The position numbers were made by a program, and so were the translations under genes. A stretch of DNA of 64,000 bases from assembly GCA_947497755.1 (NCBI GenBank), contig CANMHT010000007.1:62001-126000 (forward strand), read 5' to 3'. Source of the DNA: an uncultured Polaribacter sp. Lineage in GTDB: Bacteria; Bacteroidota; Bacteroidia; Flavobacteriales; Flavobacteriaceae. The notes beneath the pieces were generated by a model, which ran no database searches, had not been told where the DNA came from, and was given only the letters and a program-made list of their open reading frames with translations. Below, one piece after another: positions 35,386 to 43,566 of the stretch; within the stretch, counting starts at the first letter, position 1, and the number at the start of each line of letters is the position of its first letter.

Positions 35386-35835
35386 ATGCTGAATATTTTC
35401 AAGAAAAAAAGAAAGAAAATAACGGACGAAACTCTCGGTGTTTTAACATTCAGAAAATCGAATAGACTGGATGAATCATATTGGAATGTTGACCGAAAAG
35501 TAGAATCAGTAAACGAAATGGTTGAGTTTTACATTTACAATGACGAAAATGGAATTGATGAATCACAAAAAAAAATGATTTTAGCGATTGAAAAAAAATA
35601 TCCTCAATTGATAAGCAAATTGGAAGACTTTCTAAATAAAAGATTACAAGAATTCGACTCAAATAGTTTATATGTATCAATTGTAAAAGATTTAGATGTT
35701 AGTTTTATAAATGTTCCTAAAAACCCTAACGAATTGATTAAGTGGGAAATTAACTTTGTTGAAAAAAGAGAGTTTGCTATCTACGGAATTGAAATTGAAA
35801 ATTGGGAACCTATTGATTTAGGAATTTCAGCATAA
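35386..35835 (+). CDS. Cassette 7: unknown 149-residue protein
   Basis: Start set at the ATG at 35386 (MLNIFKKKRKKITDE); a TTG at 35326 is in frame but lies within the attC-like site. The product is soluble and acidic after a basic N-terminus, with a pattern typical of small DUF-type Bacteroidota proteins (VEFYIYNDENGIDESQKKMI, INFVEKREFAIYGIEIENWEP). No catalytic motif or signal is seen. It stops 5 bp before site G. Function unknown. Confidence 0.6.
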   Translation: MLNIFKKKRKKITDETLGVLTFRKSNRLDESYWNVDRKVESVNEMVEFYIYNDENGIDESQKKMILAIEKKYPQLISKLEDFLNKRLQEFDSNSLYVSIVKDLDVSFINVPKNPNELIKWEINFVEKREFAIYGIEIENWEPIDLGISA

Positions 35836-35840
35836 ATAAC

Positions 35841-36034
35841 GGTGTACAACAATGTATAACCGCAATTTATTCACTATTTGTTATATTAGAAAATAGGAGT
35901 TCATCGGTCGCTGCGCTCTGGTCGGCGGATTCGACTACGTCCGAATCCACACGGAATTGCTAAAGTCAGTACCAAACCGAAAATAAACGCTAATTTAACC
36001 CGTAACTGACGGTTATACGAGACCGTTGTAAGTC
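35841..36034 (+). repeat. attC-like palindromic site G (end of cassette 7, array end)
   Basis: GGTGTACAACAATGTATAACC opposes GACGGTTATACGAGACCGTTG. The middle shares GATTCGACTACGTCCGAATC and CGGAATTGCTAA with site C. GGTGTACAAC is a 10-base exact complement of the cassette 7 start. The right core GTTGTAAGTC (36025-36034) has no complementary partner further right in the window, so the array ends here. Confidence 0.75.
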
Positions 36035-36116
36035 ATTTAGAAGAAAACCGCAAGAATCGGGTTTTATAGCAAAAAAGCATTTTAGAATTTTGTCAAAAAA
36101 TAAAACGATACATAAA

Positions 36117-37538
36117 ATGAATTTTGATTTTGACAAAAAACAACGCAAAGAAATACTAAATACTGTTTCACAAAAAATAGAGCATTTTTATAGTAATACT
36201 AAAGATTACAGTACTACACCAGAACTTAACTTACAAGAAATTAGAAATATTATAGAATCTAAAAATTTAGTTTCTGGAACCGAACCAAACAAAGCTATAG
36301 AGCATATAATAAACGGACTTGAAAATTATTCTGTTCACACACCACATCCAAAATATTTTGGTTTATTTAATCCTCGAGCAAATTTTGCGGGAATTATTGC
36401 AGATTTTATAACCGCTTCTTATAATCCTCAATTAGCAGCTTGGAGTCATGCTCCTTTTGCCGTTGAAGTAGAAGCTCACGTAATTAATCAGTTTATTGAA
36501 AAATTTGGCTTAAATCCAAAAAAATCAGACGGAGTTTTTACAACTGGCGGAGCTGAAGCAAATTTAACTGCTGTATTATCTGCATTAAATAATAAATATC
36601 CTGATTTCGCTAAAAACGGAATGTTTGGTTTAGATAAAAAACCTGTTATTTTTTGTTCTCAAGAAGCACATCATTCTGTGCAAAAAGCAGCGAAAATTGT
36701 AGGCTTAGGATATGAGTTTGTAAAAACAATTCCTACGACTAAAGATTTAAAAATAGACACTGATTTATTAGAAAAAGAAATCAAAAACCTAAATAATTCA
36801 ACACATAGCCCATTAATGGTTATTGGTACAGCAGGAACAACAGGAACAGGAACAATAGACGACTTAGAAGAAATTTCAAAAATATGCAAAACACATAATA
36901 TTTGGTTTCATGTTGATGCCGCTTATGGTGGAGGAGCTGTTTTAAGTTCAAATCTAAAACACATACTGAAAGGTATTTCTGCTTCCGATTCTATAACTTT
37001 TGACGCACATAAATGGATGTCTGTTCCTATGGGAACAAGCGTATTCTTGACTTCTCATCAAGAAATTCTAAACAAAACATTTAGAATTACCACAGAATAT
37101 ATGCCTAAAGAGGCAAATGAATTAGAAATTGTTGAACCATTCTCACATTCCATTCAATGGTCAAGACGATTTATAGGTTTAAAAGTCTATTTATCTTTAT
37201 TATTTTACGGTTGGAATGGTTATGAAAAAGTAATCAATCATCAAGCTAAAATGGGAGAATATTTAAGAACTAAACTAACAGAAAATAATTGGATTATTAA
37301 GAACAGTACCGAATTACCAGTAATCTGTTTTACAGACCAAAAATTTGAATCGGATGCAAATTTCACAAAAACCATTTTAGACAACATTTTGGCCAAAGGA
37401 AATTCTTGGATATCGGTTTACCCAATAAAAAACGTTCCAACATTTAGAGCTTGTATTACTAATTACAATACAACCGAAACAGAAATAGACGAATTAATTG
37501 AAGAATTAAATAAGGAAAGAAAAGCATATCAAGATTAA
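36117..37538 (+). CDS. PLP-dependent group II amino-acid decarboxylase
   Basis: A 473-residue enzyme (ATG at 36117 preferred; a TTG at 36090 would add nine residues). The PLP-binding lysine is in TFDAHKWMSVPMG, and the PLP-contact Asp in IWFHVDAAYGGGAV. The fold matches aspartate 1-decarboxylase, glutamate and aromatic-amino-acid decarboxylases; substrate is not determinable. It starts 83 bp after the array and is 2 bp from the Ada-like gene, so the two are co-transcribed. A catabolic role is the default reading. Confidence 0.88.
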   Translation: MNFDFDKKQRKEILNTVSQKIEHFYSNTKDYSTTPELNLQEIRNIIESKNLVSGTEPNKAIEHIINGLENYSVHTPHPKYFGLFNPRANFAGIIADFITASYNPQLAAWSHAPFAVEVEAHVINQFIEKFGLNPKKSDGVFTTGGAEANLTAVLSALNNKYPDFAKNGMFGLDKKPVIFCSQEAHHSVQKAAKIVGLGYEFVKTIPTTKDLKIDTDLLEKEIKNLNNSTHSPLMVIGTAGTTGTGTIDDLEEISKICKTHNIWFHVDAAYGGGAVLSSNLKHILKGISASDSITFDAHKWMSVPMGTSVFLTSHQEILNKTFRITTEYMPKEANELEIVEPFSHSIQWSRRFIGLKVYLSLLFYGWNGYEKVINHQAKMGEYLRTKLTENNWIIKNSTELPVICFTDQKFESDANFTKTILDNILAKGNSWISVYPIKNVPTFRACITNYNTTETEIDELIEELNKERKAYQD

Positions 37539-37540
37539 TT

Positions 37541-38389
37541 ATGTCAAATAATACAAACACATATCATTATGCTAAAATAGCAGAAGCTATTGAATATTTA
37601 GATGAGCATTTTAAAGAGCAACCTACTCTAGATGATATTGCTGAACATTTAAATATGAGTTCTTTTCATTTTCAAAGATTGTTTAAAGATTGGGTTGGTG
37701 TTACACCTAAAAAATACATTCAATTTTTGAGTGTAAATTATGCCAAAAGCAAACTTAAAAAAGATAAAAATACATTGTTTGACACTGCTTTAGACACAGG
37801 GCTTTCAAGTACGAGTCGTTTACACGATTTATTTATAAATATAGAAGGAATGACACCAGGAGAATATAAAAACGGAGGTAAGAGCTTAAATATAAACTAT
37901 AGCTATGCCGAAACCCAGTTTGGTGATATTTTGATTGCCACTACTAAAAAAGGAATATGTCACATTGCTTTTGTAGATAATAAAGAAGAGGCTTTACAGG
38001 TTTTGACAAATAGTTTTCCAAATGCAAATTACCAACAAAGGGTTGATAAAATTCAACAAGAAATATTGATGGTGTTCTTAAATGATTGGAATAAACTTAG
38101 TAAAATAAAATTACATTTAAAAGGCACTGATTTTCAATTAAAAGTTTGGGAGGCTTTATTGACTATTCCTAAAGGAAAATTGGCTACCTATGGAGAAATT
38201 GCAAAAAAAATCGAAAAACCAAAAGCTTCAAGAGCTGTAGGAACAGCAATTGGAAGTAATCCTATTGCTTATTTAATTCCTTGTCATAGGGTAATTCAAT
38301 CTTCTGGAAAAATAGGTGGTTATCGTTGGAATCCAATCAGAAAGAAGGCAATAATAGGATGGGAAGCATCAAAATTAGAAAATGAATAA
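37541..38389 (+). CDS. AraC-type regulator fused to O6-methylguanine-DNA methyltransferase (Ada-like)
   Basis: A 282-residue protein: AraC helix-turn-helix (about 10-105, PTLDDIAEHLNMSSFHFQRLFKDWVG), then a methyltransferase domain (about 115-275) with suicide Cys in IPCHRVIQ and the helix-turn-helix recognition segment PKASRAVGTAIGSNP. The N-terminal zinc/phosphotriester domain of E. coli Ada is absent, as in many Bacteroidota. It repairs O6-alkylguanine and may regulate in response. Pairing with a decarboxylase gene 2 bp upstream is unusual in function but clear in sequence. Confidence 0.9.
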   Translation: MSNNTNTYHYAKIAEAIEYLDEHFKEQPTLDDIAEHLNMSSFHFQRLFKDWVGVTPKKYIQFLSVNYAKSKLKKDKNTLFDTALDTGLSSTSRLHDLFINIEGMTPGEYKNGGKSLNINYSYAETQFGDILIATTKKGICHIAFVDNKEEALQVLTNSFPNANYQQRVDKIQQEILMVFLNDWNKLSKIKLHLKGTDFQLKVWEALLTIPKGKLATYGEIAKKIEKPKASRAVGTAIGSNPIAYLIPCHRVIQSSGKIGGYRWNPIRKKAIIGWEASKLENE

Positions 38390-38570
38390 GATACAATTGT
38401 ATTGAAGTTTTTTGTTTTTACCATAAAAAATTACTTCTAGTTAAAAAATGGTCAAAAAACTCACTCTCGTATCAGACAACTATTTAATTTGTTGTTTTTG
38501 ATAAAGAAAGTGTTGATAAACGATGTTAATTTAATTAATTTTAATGATATCAATCATTTTATTAATTTTC

Positions 38571-39080
38571 ATGAAAGAGTTTACCTATACAGTTTATTTA
38601 AGCGAAATAGTTTTTCAGGTAAAAATTGCTCAACAAGCAGCAAGTCGTCTACCTATTGATCCTGGAAATTTCGATCATATAGATGTATGGTGTTCAATTC
38701 AATCTATTCTTGGGGCAACTGCAAATGTTTCTAAAATACTTTGGCCTAGTTCAAAAAAAAGCCAAAAACGAGGTAAAGAGTTAAGAGAACTACTGAATAT
38801 TGATGAAAACAGTATTATTGCTGATAGAGATATACGAAATCATTTTGAGCATTATGACGAACGCATAGAACGTTTATTTCAAGGCAAGTCAAGTGTTAGT
38901 TTTATTGATTTGGCTTTCAATCCTTTTAAATCACAAAAATGGGAAACACCAAAATATTATCAACGAGCTTATAATCAAGCTGATAGAATTGTGACATTTC
39001 AAAACAAAACGCTTGATTTAAAAGAAGTTCTTAACATTCTTGAAAACATTAAAGGAAAATGTAGTGCTTATACTCTGTAA
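38571..39080 (+). CDS. HEPN-like helical protein, candidate RNase
   Basis: ATG at 38571 preferred; the in-frame ATG at 38544 adds a short hydrophobic stretch without further homology signal. The 169-residue product is all-helical, and RNHFEH (R89-x4-H94 from this start) in IRNHFEHYDERIE is the HEPN R-x4-6-H catalytic motif. HEPN proteins are RNases common in toxin-antitoxin, abortive-infection and RNA-defence systems. No antitoxin-like nucleotidyltransferase is adjacent. It lies 254 bp before the five-gene operon and may be separate from it. Confidence 0.65.
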   Translation: MKEFTYTVYLSEIVFQVKIAQQAASRLPIDPGNFDHIDVWCSIQSILGATANVSKILWPSSKKSQKRGKELRELLNIDENSIIADRDIRNHFEHYDERIERLFQGKSSVSFIDLAFNPFKSQKWETPKYYQRAYNQADRIVTFQNKTLDLKEVLNILENIKGKCSAYTL

Positions 39081-39296
39081 AATTTATTACTTTTCTTCCC
39101 GTTTAACCAATTTTAGTTTTATCAGGTAAATTAGTGATTAAGTTAAATCTAACTGCTTTTAATAAGGAAAGTCTCGATATAAAAAAATATTTATAATAAA
39201 ATTTACCAAATTGCGGAAAACCGCAAGAATAATACTAATCAATTTTTGTATTTTTAAGCAACTAAAATAGCCTCAAAATATATTAAGCGTATTACG

Positions 39297-39323
39297 AGCT
39301 AATGACATGTCATTGGCTTTTTT
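39297..39323 (+). terminator. Hairpin with T-run just upstream of the defence-like operon
   Basis: AGCTAATGACATGTCATTGGCT folds on itself with a single G-U pair and is followed by six T. It ends 12 bp before the ATG at 39335, so it can be a terminator for the HEPN gene or a regulatory hairpin in the operon leader. Confidence 0.65.
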
Positions 39324-39334
39324 GTTTATAAAAT

Positions 39335-39697
39335 ATGAATAAAACAAGCATAAAAAGTGAATTCACAAAATTCATAAAAAAAATAATGAACTCCGAAAAC
39401 CCTAGGATGAACGGTTGGTATTGTGGAATTACTAATAATGAAGAGAGAAGAAAAACCGAACATAAAAATTTAAAAGGAAAGATTATTCATTGGAAATGTA
39501 TAGATGAAGACTCTATGCGAAAAGCGAATGAAGTAGAAGCGTATTTTAGTTTGAAAGGCACAAAGAACTTATCTAGTCCAAATGGTGCTGTAAAATCTTC
39601 CTGGTGGATTTATGTTTTTAACCTCCCCTCCAGTAACTATGGTTTAGGAGGTATTATATCTAATGAAACCATTTATAAATATGCTTTTGGCAAGTAA
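39335..39697 (+). CDS. GIY-YIG-like small protein
   Basis: A 120-residue protein. GWYCGITNNEERRKTEHKN (about 27-45) resembles the GIY-YIG nuclease core, with the Tyr-x-Gly step and following Arg, and a charged mid-segment ending in VEAYFSLKG (candidate catalytic Glu about residue 70). The second Tyr of the motif is not canonical, so catalysis is uncertain. It opens a run of five plus-strand genes with gaps of 20 bp or less or overlaps. Confidence 0.5.
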   Translation: MNKTSIKSEFTKFIKKIMNSENPRMNGWYCGITNNEERRKTEHKNLKGKIIHWKCIDEDSMRKANEVEAYFSLKGTKNLSSPNGAVKSSWWIYVFNLPSSNYGLGGIISNETIYKYAFGK

Positions 39698-39716
39698 TAA
39701 TTAATCAAGCAAAAAT

Positions 39717-41309
39717 ATGTCTAACTCATTTTTAAAAAAACTGAAAGAGAACCCTGAATATTTTGAGTTTTGGCAAGATCTTAGGGTTTATTGCGAAAAT
39801 TTAAAAATACCTGATAAAGAAGAATTTATTTATTGTTTGCCCATTTTATATAAACGCATAAAAAATGATGGAGCTGGATATTATATATATGAGGCATTAA
39901 GTAAATTTGCAGAAAAGACTCCAAATGATGCGATTGATCTCTTAAAAAGAATTGAAGAACAAGGAACTAAAGAAACTCTTGAATTTAGCGCTTCAATTTT
40001 AAGTGGCCTTTCACGTAGCAAAACAGATTATTTATATAAAGAAAAAATCTTAGAGTTTATTAATAGCCAAGATCAGAATAAAATATATTCTGGTGTTGAT
40101 GCAGCTTATAGAATTTCTTTTCCAAATAACAATATTGATTTTGAATTTTTGAACGAAGTTCATACTAGCTTAAAAGAAATTATCAGTCTTGAATTTGAAG
40201 AATACCTTGGAATTGTGACAAGATTCTATAATAAACATTTGAATAATATAATAGAAGCGAAAGACACTGTAATTAGTTTATTAAAACTAAAAAGTGTTTA
40301 TGTTCAAAGTGAAGTTGCTAGATCATTAAATGAAGAATTCAAGCCTAGTACTGACATCGATTATTTTAAAGAGTGTTTATATTTATTATCTTTTACCGAA
40401 ATTAAATATAAAAATGTATATGGTATAATATCACATAGATTAAAAGGCTTAATAAACTCTTACCCTGATATCTCTACACATTTCATAAACAGCTGGATAT
40501 CAAATCACAATAAAGAACTTAAAGGAGTTTTTGTATTGCGAAGAATATTTGAACACCTATATTTTAACAATCCAAAAACTATAGGTTTGATGTTTTTAAA
40601 TTGGCTCAACTCAGATGATTATTACAAAAAAAAATCAATACAATTTATAATTAGTAACGTCAGTTCTAAAGTTGATTTTATTAGTCTTCCAAAGAACGAG
40701 TTAAAAAAAATTCCAGAAACAGACACCCTATATATAGTTTTTATGATTGTTGGAAATATTTTAGATTATAAGTATGTTTCAGAAATGCTTTATAATATAT
40801 TAGAAGTTAACTACAATAATAAAAGAATTAGAAATCATATAGCTTCCTTATTTGTTAAATACTTAATAATAAATTATTACTCAGTAACAGATATTTTAAA
40901 AGGAAAGAAAAAATCAGCAAATAAAATCATAAGTTCAATTATTGACCAAATTATTGAAGCTTCTGAAGACTACTATAAGCAAATTTACGATTTAAAGCCT
41001 GTCAATGAGTTTGAGCCTTCTGATAAGCGAATGAAATATTTTTTAAAACAACAAAATATCCAGCTTCAAAAACTAATGGATTCAAATGAACGAAAAAAAG
41101 ATTCGTTTTTAGACATGTTAACAAGTATAAATCTTAGAGCTGGTAAATATTTTTTTTCAAAATACAGAGGAGAATATACTCAAGAGTCAGAAATGCAACG
41201 GTTTAGAAGTAGTGTTGAAGCTGCTCGTGTTCATTATATTGATGAAATAGGACAAGAAAAACTTAGATTAATATGGCAAAACATGAAACGAGATGAACTT
41301 CCTAATTAA
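39717..41309 (+). CDS. Helical-repeat protein, unknown (operon gene 2)
   Basis: A 530-residue protein without signal peptide or known catalytic motif. It is made of helix pairs with HEAT/ARM-like spacing (KTPNDAIDLLKRIEEQG, ILSGLSRSKTDYLY, VYVQSEVARSLNEEF, KKSIQFIISNVSS). The gene starts 19 bp after the GIY-YIG-like gene and overlaps the nuclease gene by 17 bp, suggesting translational coupling and a joint complex. A scaffold or sensor role is plausible; I do not recognise the family. Confidence 0.6.
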   Translation: MSNSFLKKLKENPEYFEFWQDLRVYCENLKIPDKEEFIYCLPILYKRIKNDGAGYYIYEALSKFAEKTPNDAIDLLKRIEEQGTKETLEFSASILSGLSRSKTDYLYKEKILEFINSQDQNKIYSGVDAAYRISFPNNNIDFEFLNEVHTSLKEIISLEFEEYLGIVTRFYNKHLNNIIEAKDTVISLLKLKSVYVQSEVARSLNEEFKPSTDIDYFKECLYLLSFTEIKYKNVYGIISHRLKGLINSYPDISTHFINSWISNHNKELKGVFVLRRIFEHLYFNNPKTIGLMFLNWLNSDDYYKKKSIQFIISNVSSKVDFISLPKNELKKIPETDTLYIVFMIVGNILDYKYVSEMLYNILEVNYNNKRIRNHIASLFVKYLIINYYSVTDILKGKKKSANKIISSIIDQIIEASEDYYKQIYDLKPVNEFEPSDKRMKYFLKQQNIQLQKLMDSNERKKDSFLDMLTSINLRAGKYFFSKYRGEYTQESEMQRFRSSVEAARVHYIDEIGQEKLRLIWQNMKRDELPN

Positions 41310-42972
41310 TGAATATATCACTCTTTTAAAAGAAGATCAAGAACTAGACTCTTTAATTATAGATATTTTAGTTAGTAAAGGAATTACCCCTATCTCAAAA
41401 CCTCAAAAGGGTAGACAATATGGGGTTGATATAGCTGGAATAGGTAAAGATACAGATGGTATAGAAAAAGTTTTTCTTATTACTGTTAAACAAGGAGATA
41501 TCACTAGGTCAGTTTGGGATTCTGGCCAAAATGCGGTGAGGCAATCGTTAAATGAAATATTAGAAACTTATATTTCCACTTCTTTAACTTCAAAACAAAA
41601 AAAACTACCAAAAAAAGTCATAGTTGCAACTAATGGTAACCTAAACCAAACTGTCCAAATTACTTGGGCAAAATATACAGAAAAATATGAAAAAGAAAAT
41701 TTAAGATTTGATTTTTGGGGTATCGATTATATTTCTAAAATGGTTTCTGATAACTTACTATCAGAAAGACTTTTTAGCTTTGAAATGCGTACACTACTAA
41801 AAAAAACACTGGCATTTCTTGAATTAAAAGATTATGATTTAAACCACTATAAGAATTTGGTAGATCTAATATTGGACAAATCTATTAAATCAAAAAAGCA
41901 ACTTCTTAAACAACTTAAATTATTACAAATATGTTTAAACATTGTCTACAAGTGGTCAGAAGAGAATGGATACATTAAATCTGCTATTTATGCCGCAGAT
42001 AAAACTATCATAAAATCATTTCAATGGCTACATAAACAAGGGCACTTTAACAAAAGTTATATTCAATCAGAATTTTATAATATTCACTTATTAAGACGAA
42101 AGATTGGTATTGCATATTATAATAAAGTTAATGAGCATTATTTTGTAGAACATAGTCTTCAGCGTTATTCTCGGAACCAAATAGAGTATAGTTTAACAGT
42201 ATGGGAAGAAATTGGAATTGTAGCAAATATTGGATTGACAGAAATTAAGCATTATCAATTTCATTATAACTCCGAGACTCCAGAACAAGTAAAAATATAT
42301 GAAAAAGCTGCTTTAACCTTAGCAGAGGGGCTTGTTTCTCTAATTAATACAAATCCTCCTTCACATTATCCTCTATATGATGATCACATAATCGATATTG
42401 AACCTGCTATTCGATTTCTGTATCTAACAGGTAAAAAAAACGCATGTCTAAAGTGGCTAAGAACTCTAATTGTTGGTATTCATGATGCTAAAATATTGAA
42501 AGATTTTTTTCCTCTATTTAATGCAAATTATGAAAACTTAGTTAATTATTACTTGGGCACAAAAAAACAAAATGAAAAATCAACCATGCTTTTAACACTA
42601 TTAATGGATTGGGTAGCAATTTTAAACAGTGAAGAGGCTTATGACGATCTTAAGAAAATTAAAGGATTATTTGATGATAAGTTAAATTTTCAAATTTGGT
42701 TTCCTGAACCTAATACTGAAAAATTCTATTTAGAAAAAGAATATAGTAGAAAATCAGGCAAGGTTAAACACTCTATATCTATTTACGACTCTATAAAAGA
42801 TTATCAAAAAGAAATAACAGAGGAACTAGACCTTTTTTCAGCAGAAAAAGATTTTAATCATTTAAAGATTGGATATGAATTGATTTTTTCAATAACGAGT
42901 AGGTATCATAGAGAATTACCTTTTCCTTTTTTTTGGAGAAGACTTATAAACTTTAAAACATTAGAAAATTAA
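41293..42972 (+). CDS. PD-(D/E)XK-like nuclease-domain protein (operon gene 3)
   Basis: A 559-residue protein. The N-terminus carries a restriction-endonuclease-like core: an early acidic helix (LKEDQELDSLIIDILVSKG, 12-30), then GRQYGVDIAG (D46) and FLITVKQGD (K66), i.e. Asp, beta-strand and x-V-K. The residue normally Glu or Gln is Thr64, so the site is imperfect. The remaining 400 residues are helical (ENGYIKSAIYAADKT and later repeats), probably a sensor or scaffold. Overlapping genes on one side and a 15-bp gap on the other place it firmly in the operon. Confidence 0.6.
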   Translation: MNFLINEYITLLKEDQELDSLIIDILVSKGITPISKPQKGRQYGVDIAGIGKDTDGIEKVFLITVKQGDITRSVWDSGQNAVRQSLNEILETYISTSLTSKQKKLPKKVIVATNGNLNQTVQITWAKYTEKYEKENLRFDFWGIDYISKMVSDNLLSERLFSFEMRTLLKKTLAFLELKDYDLNHYKNLVDLILDKSIKSKKQLLKQLKLLQICLNIVYKWSEENGYIKSAIYAADKTIIKSFQWLHKQGHFNKSYIQSEFYNIHLLRRKIGIAYYNKVNEHYFVEHSLQRYSRNQIEYSLTVWEEIGIVANIGLTEIKHYQFHYNSETPEQVKIYEKAALTLAEGLVSLINTNPPSHYPLYDDHIIDIEPAIRFLYLTGKKNACLKWLRTLIVGIHDAKILKDFFPLFNANYENLVNYYLGTKKQNEKSTMLLTLLMDWVAILNSEEAYDDLKKIKGLFDDKLNFQIWFPEPNTEKFYLEKEYSRKSGKVKHSISIYDSIKDYQKEITEELDLFSAEKDFNHLKIGYELIFSITSRYHRELPFPFFWRRLINFKTLEN

Positions 42973-42987
42973 ACCCTAATAAAGAAA

Positions 42988-43566
42988 ATGAAATTAAAAG
43001 ATATACTTTATTTAATTATTGCTGTTTTGGGATTAGCTGTTCTATGGCTTTTTGATGATAAGAAGAAAAGAGCTATTAAAACGAATCGTATTATTAAACG
43101 CCTAAGAAAAGAAAATAATGATATAAAAAAGGCTTATTTAGGTCTGTTAGAAAAATATTTAAAAGCACAACAAAATGTTGATGTTGGAATTATTACAGAA
43201 TTACAAAAGCTTAAACAATCTATAGATAATTTAGACTACACAGTTCATATAGAGTTAGAATCTGTTATTGTTAATTTAAATGAAGGTAAAACCAGTGAGG
43301 CAATTAGAGTGTTGGCTAAAGTAGTGGAAAGTAAATTAAAAGAAAAAGTAACCAATGATGAATCTTTTAAAGGTAAACCAATGCTACATAATTTATTAAA
43401 CCATGCAAAAAAATGTAATTGGTTAAATTCAAGACAATTTGAAAATGCAATGCTTTTAAAAGAGTTAAGAAATAAAGAAAGTCATGAATTAGATGTTCAG
43501 GAAGAAACTAAAAATTTAGGACTAACTATCTTTTCAGGAATTGATTTAATCTACACTTTAAAATAA
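42988..43566 (+). CDS. Membrane-anchored HEPN-like protein (operon gene 4)
   Basis: A 192-residue protein: one N-terminal membrane helix (DILYLIIAVLGLAVLWLF, about 5-22), a coiled-coil-prone segment (30-80) and a helical C-terminal domain with RNKESH (R161-x4-H166), the HEPN RNase motif, within MLLKELRNKESHELD. The predicted topology leaves the catalytic end in the cytosol. Its stop overlaps the start of the TIR-like gene by 1 base (TAATG), so translation is coupled and the two probably act together as effector and sensor. Confidence 0.65.
   Translation: MKLKDILYLIIAVLGLAVLWLFDDKKKRAIKTNRIIKRLRKENNDIKKAYLGLLEKYLKAQQNVDVGIITELQKLKQSIDNLDYTVHIELESVIVNLNEGKTSEAIRVLAKVVESKLKEKVTNDESFKGKPMLHNLLNHAKKCNWLNSRQFENAMLLKELRNKESHELDVQEETKNLGLTIFSGIDLIYTLK

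Larger units (their letters stand above)
29803..36034 (+). mobile_element. Integron-like array of seven gene cassettes
   Basis: Seven units follow each other head to tail, each with one plus-strand gene and a terminal 130-200 bp imperfect palindrome with arms of the type YAACA..GTATAA and its complement ending in a core GTTR. Deduced cassettes (cut at G/TT): 29804-31706, 31707-32308, 32309-32866, 32867-33601, 33602-34395, 34396-35359, 35360-36025. The start core of a cassette pairs with the inverse core at its own 3' site: 9 of 9, 8, 6 of 9, 10, 8 of 9, 10 and 10 bases for cassettes 1-7. This is the property of integron cassettes. Cores are GTTRnnn rather than canonical GTTRRRY, and no intact integrase is present. 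Confidence 0.75.

Noticed and set aside
31515-36034. CRISPR array
   Set aside because: The repeated units are long imperfect palindromes 0.5-2 kb apart with genes between them, not short identical repeats with spacers, and no cas genes are present.
31515-36034. Inverted repeats as transposon (MITE) ends
   Set aside because: No flanking target duplications were seen, and the outer bases pair across each gene unit rather than within one palindrome, which fits cassettes better.
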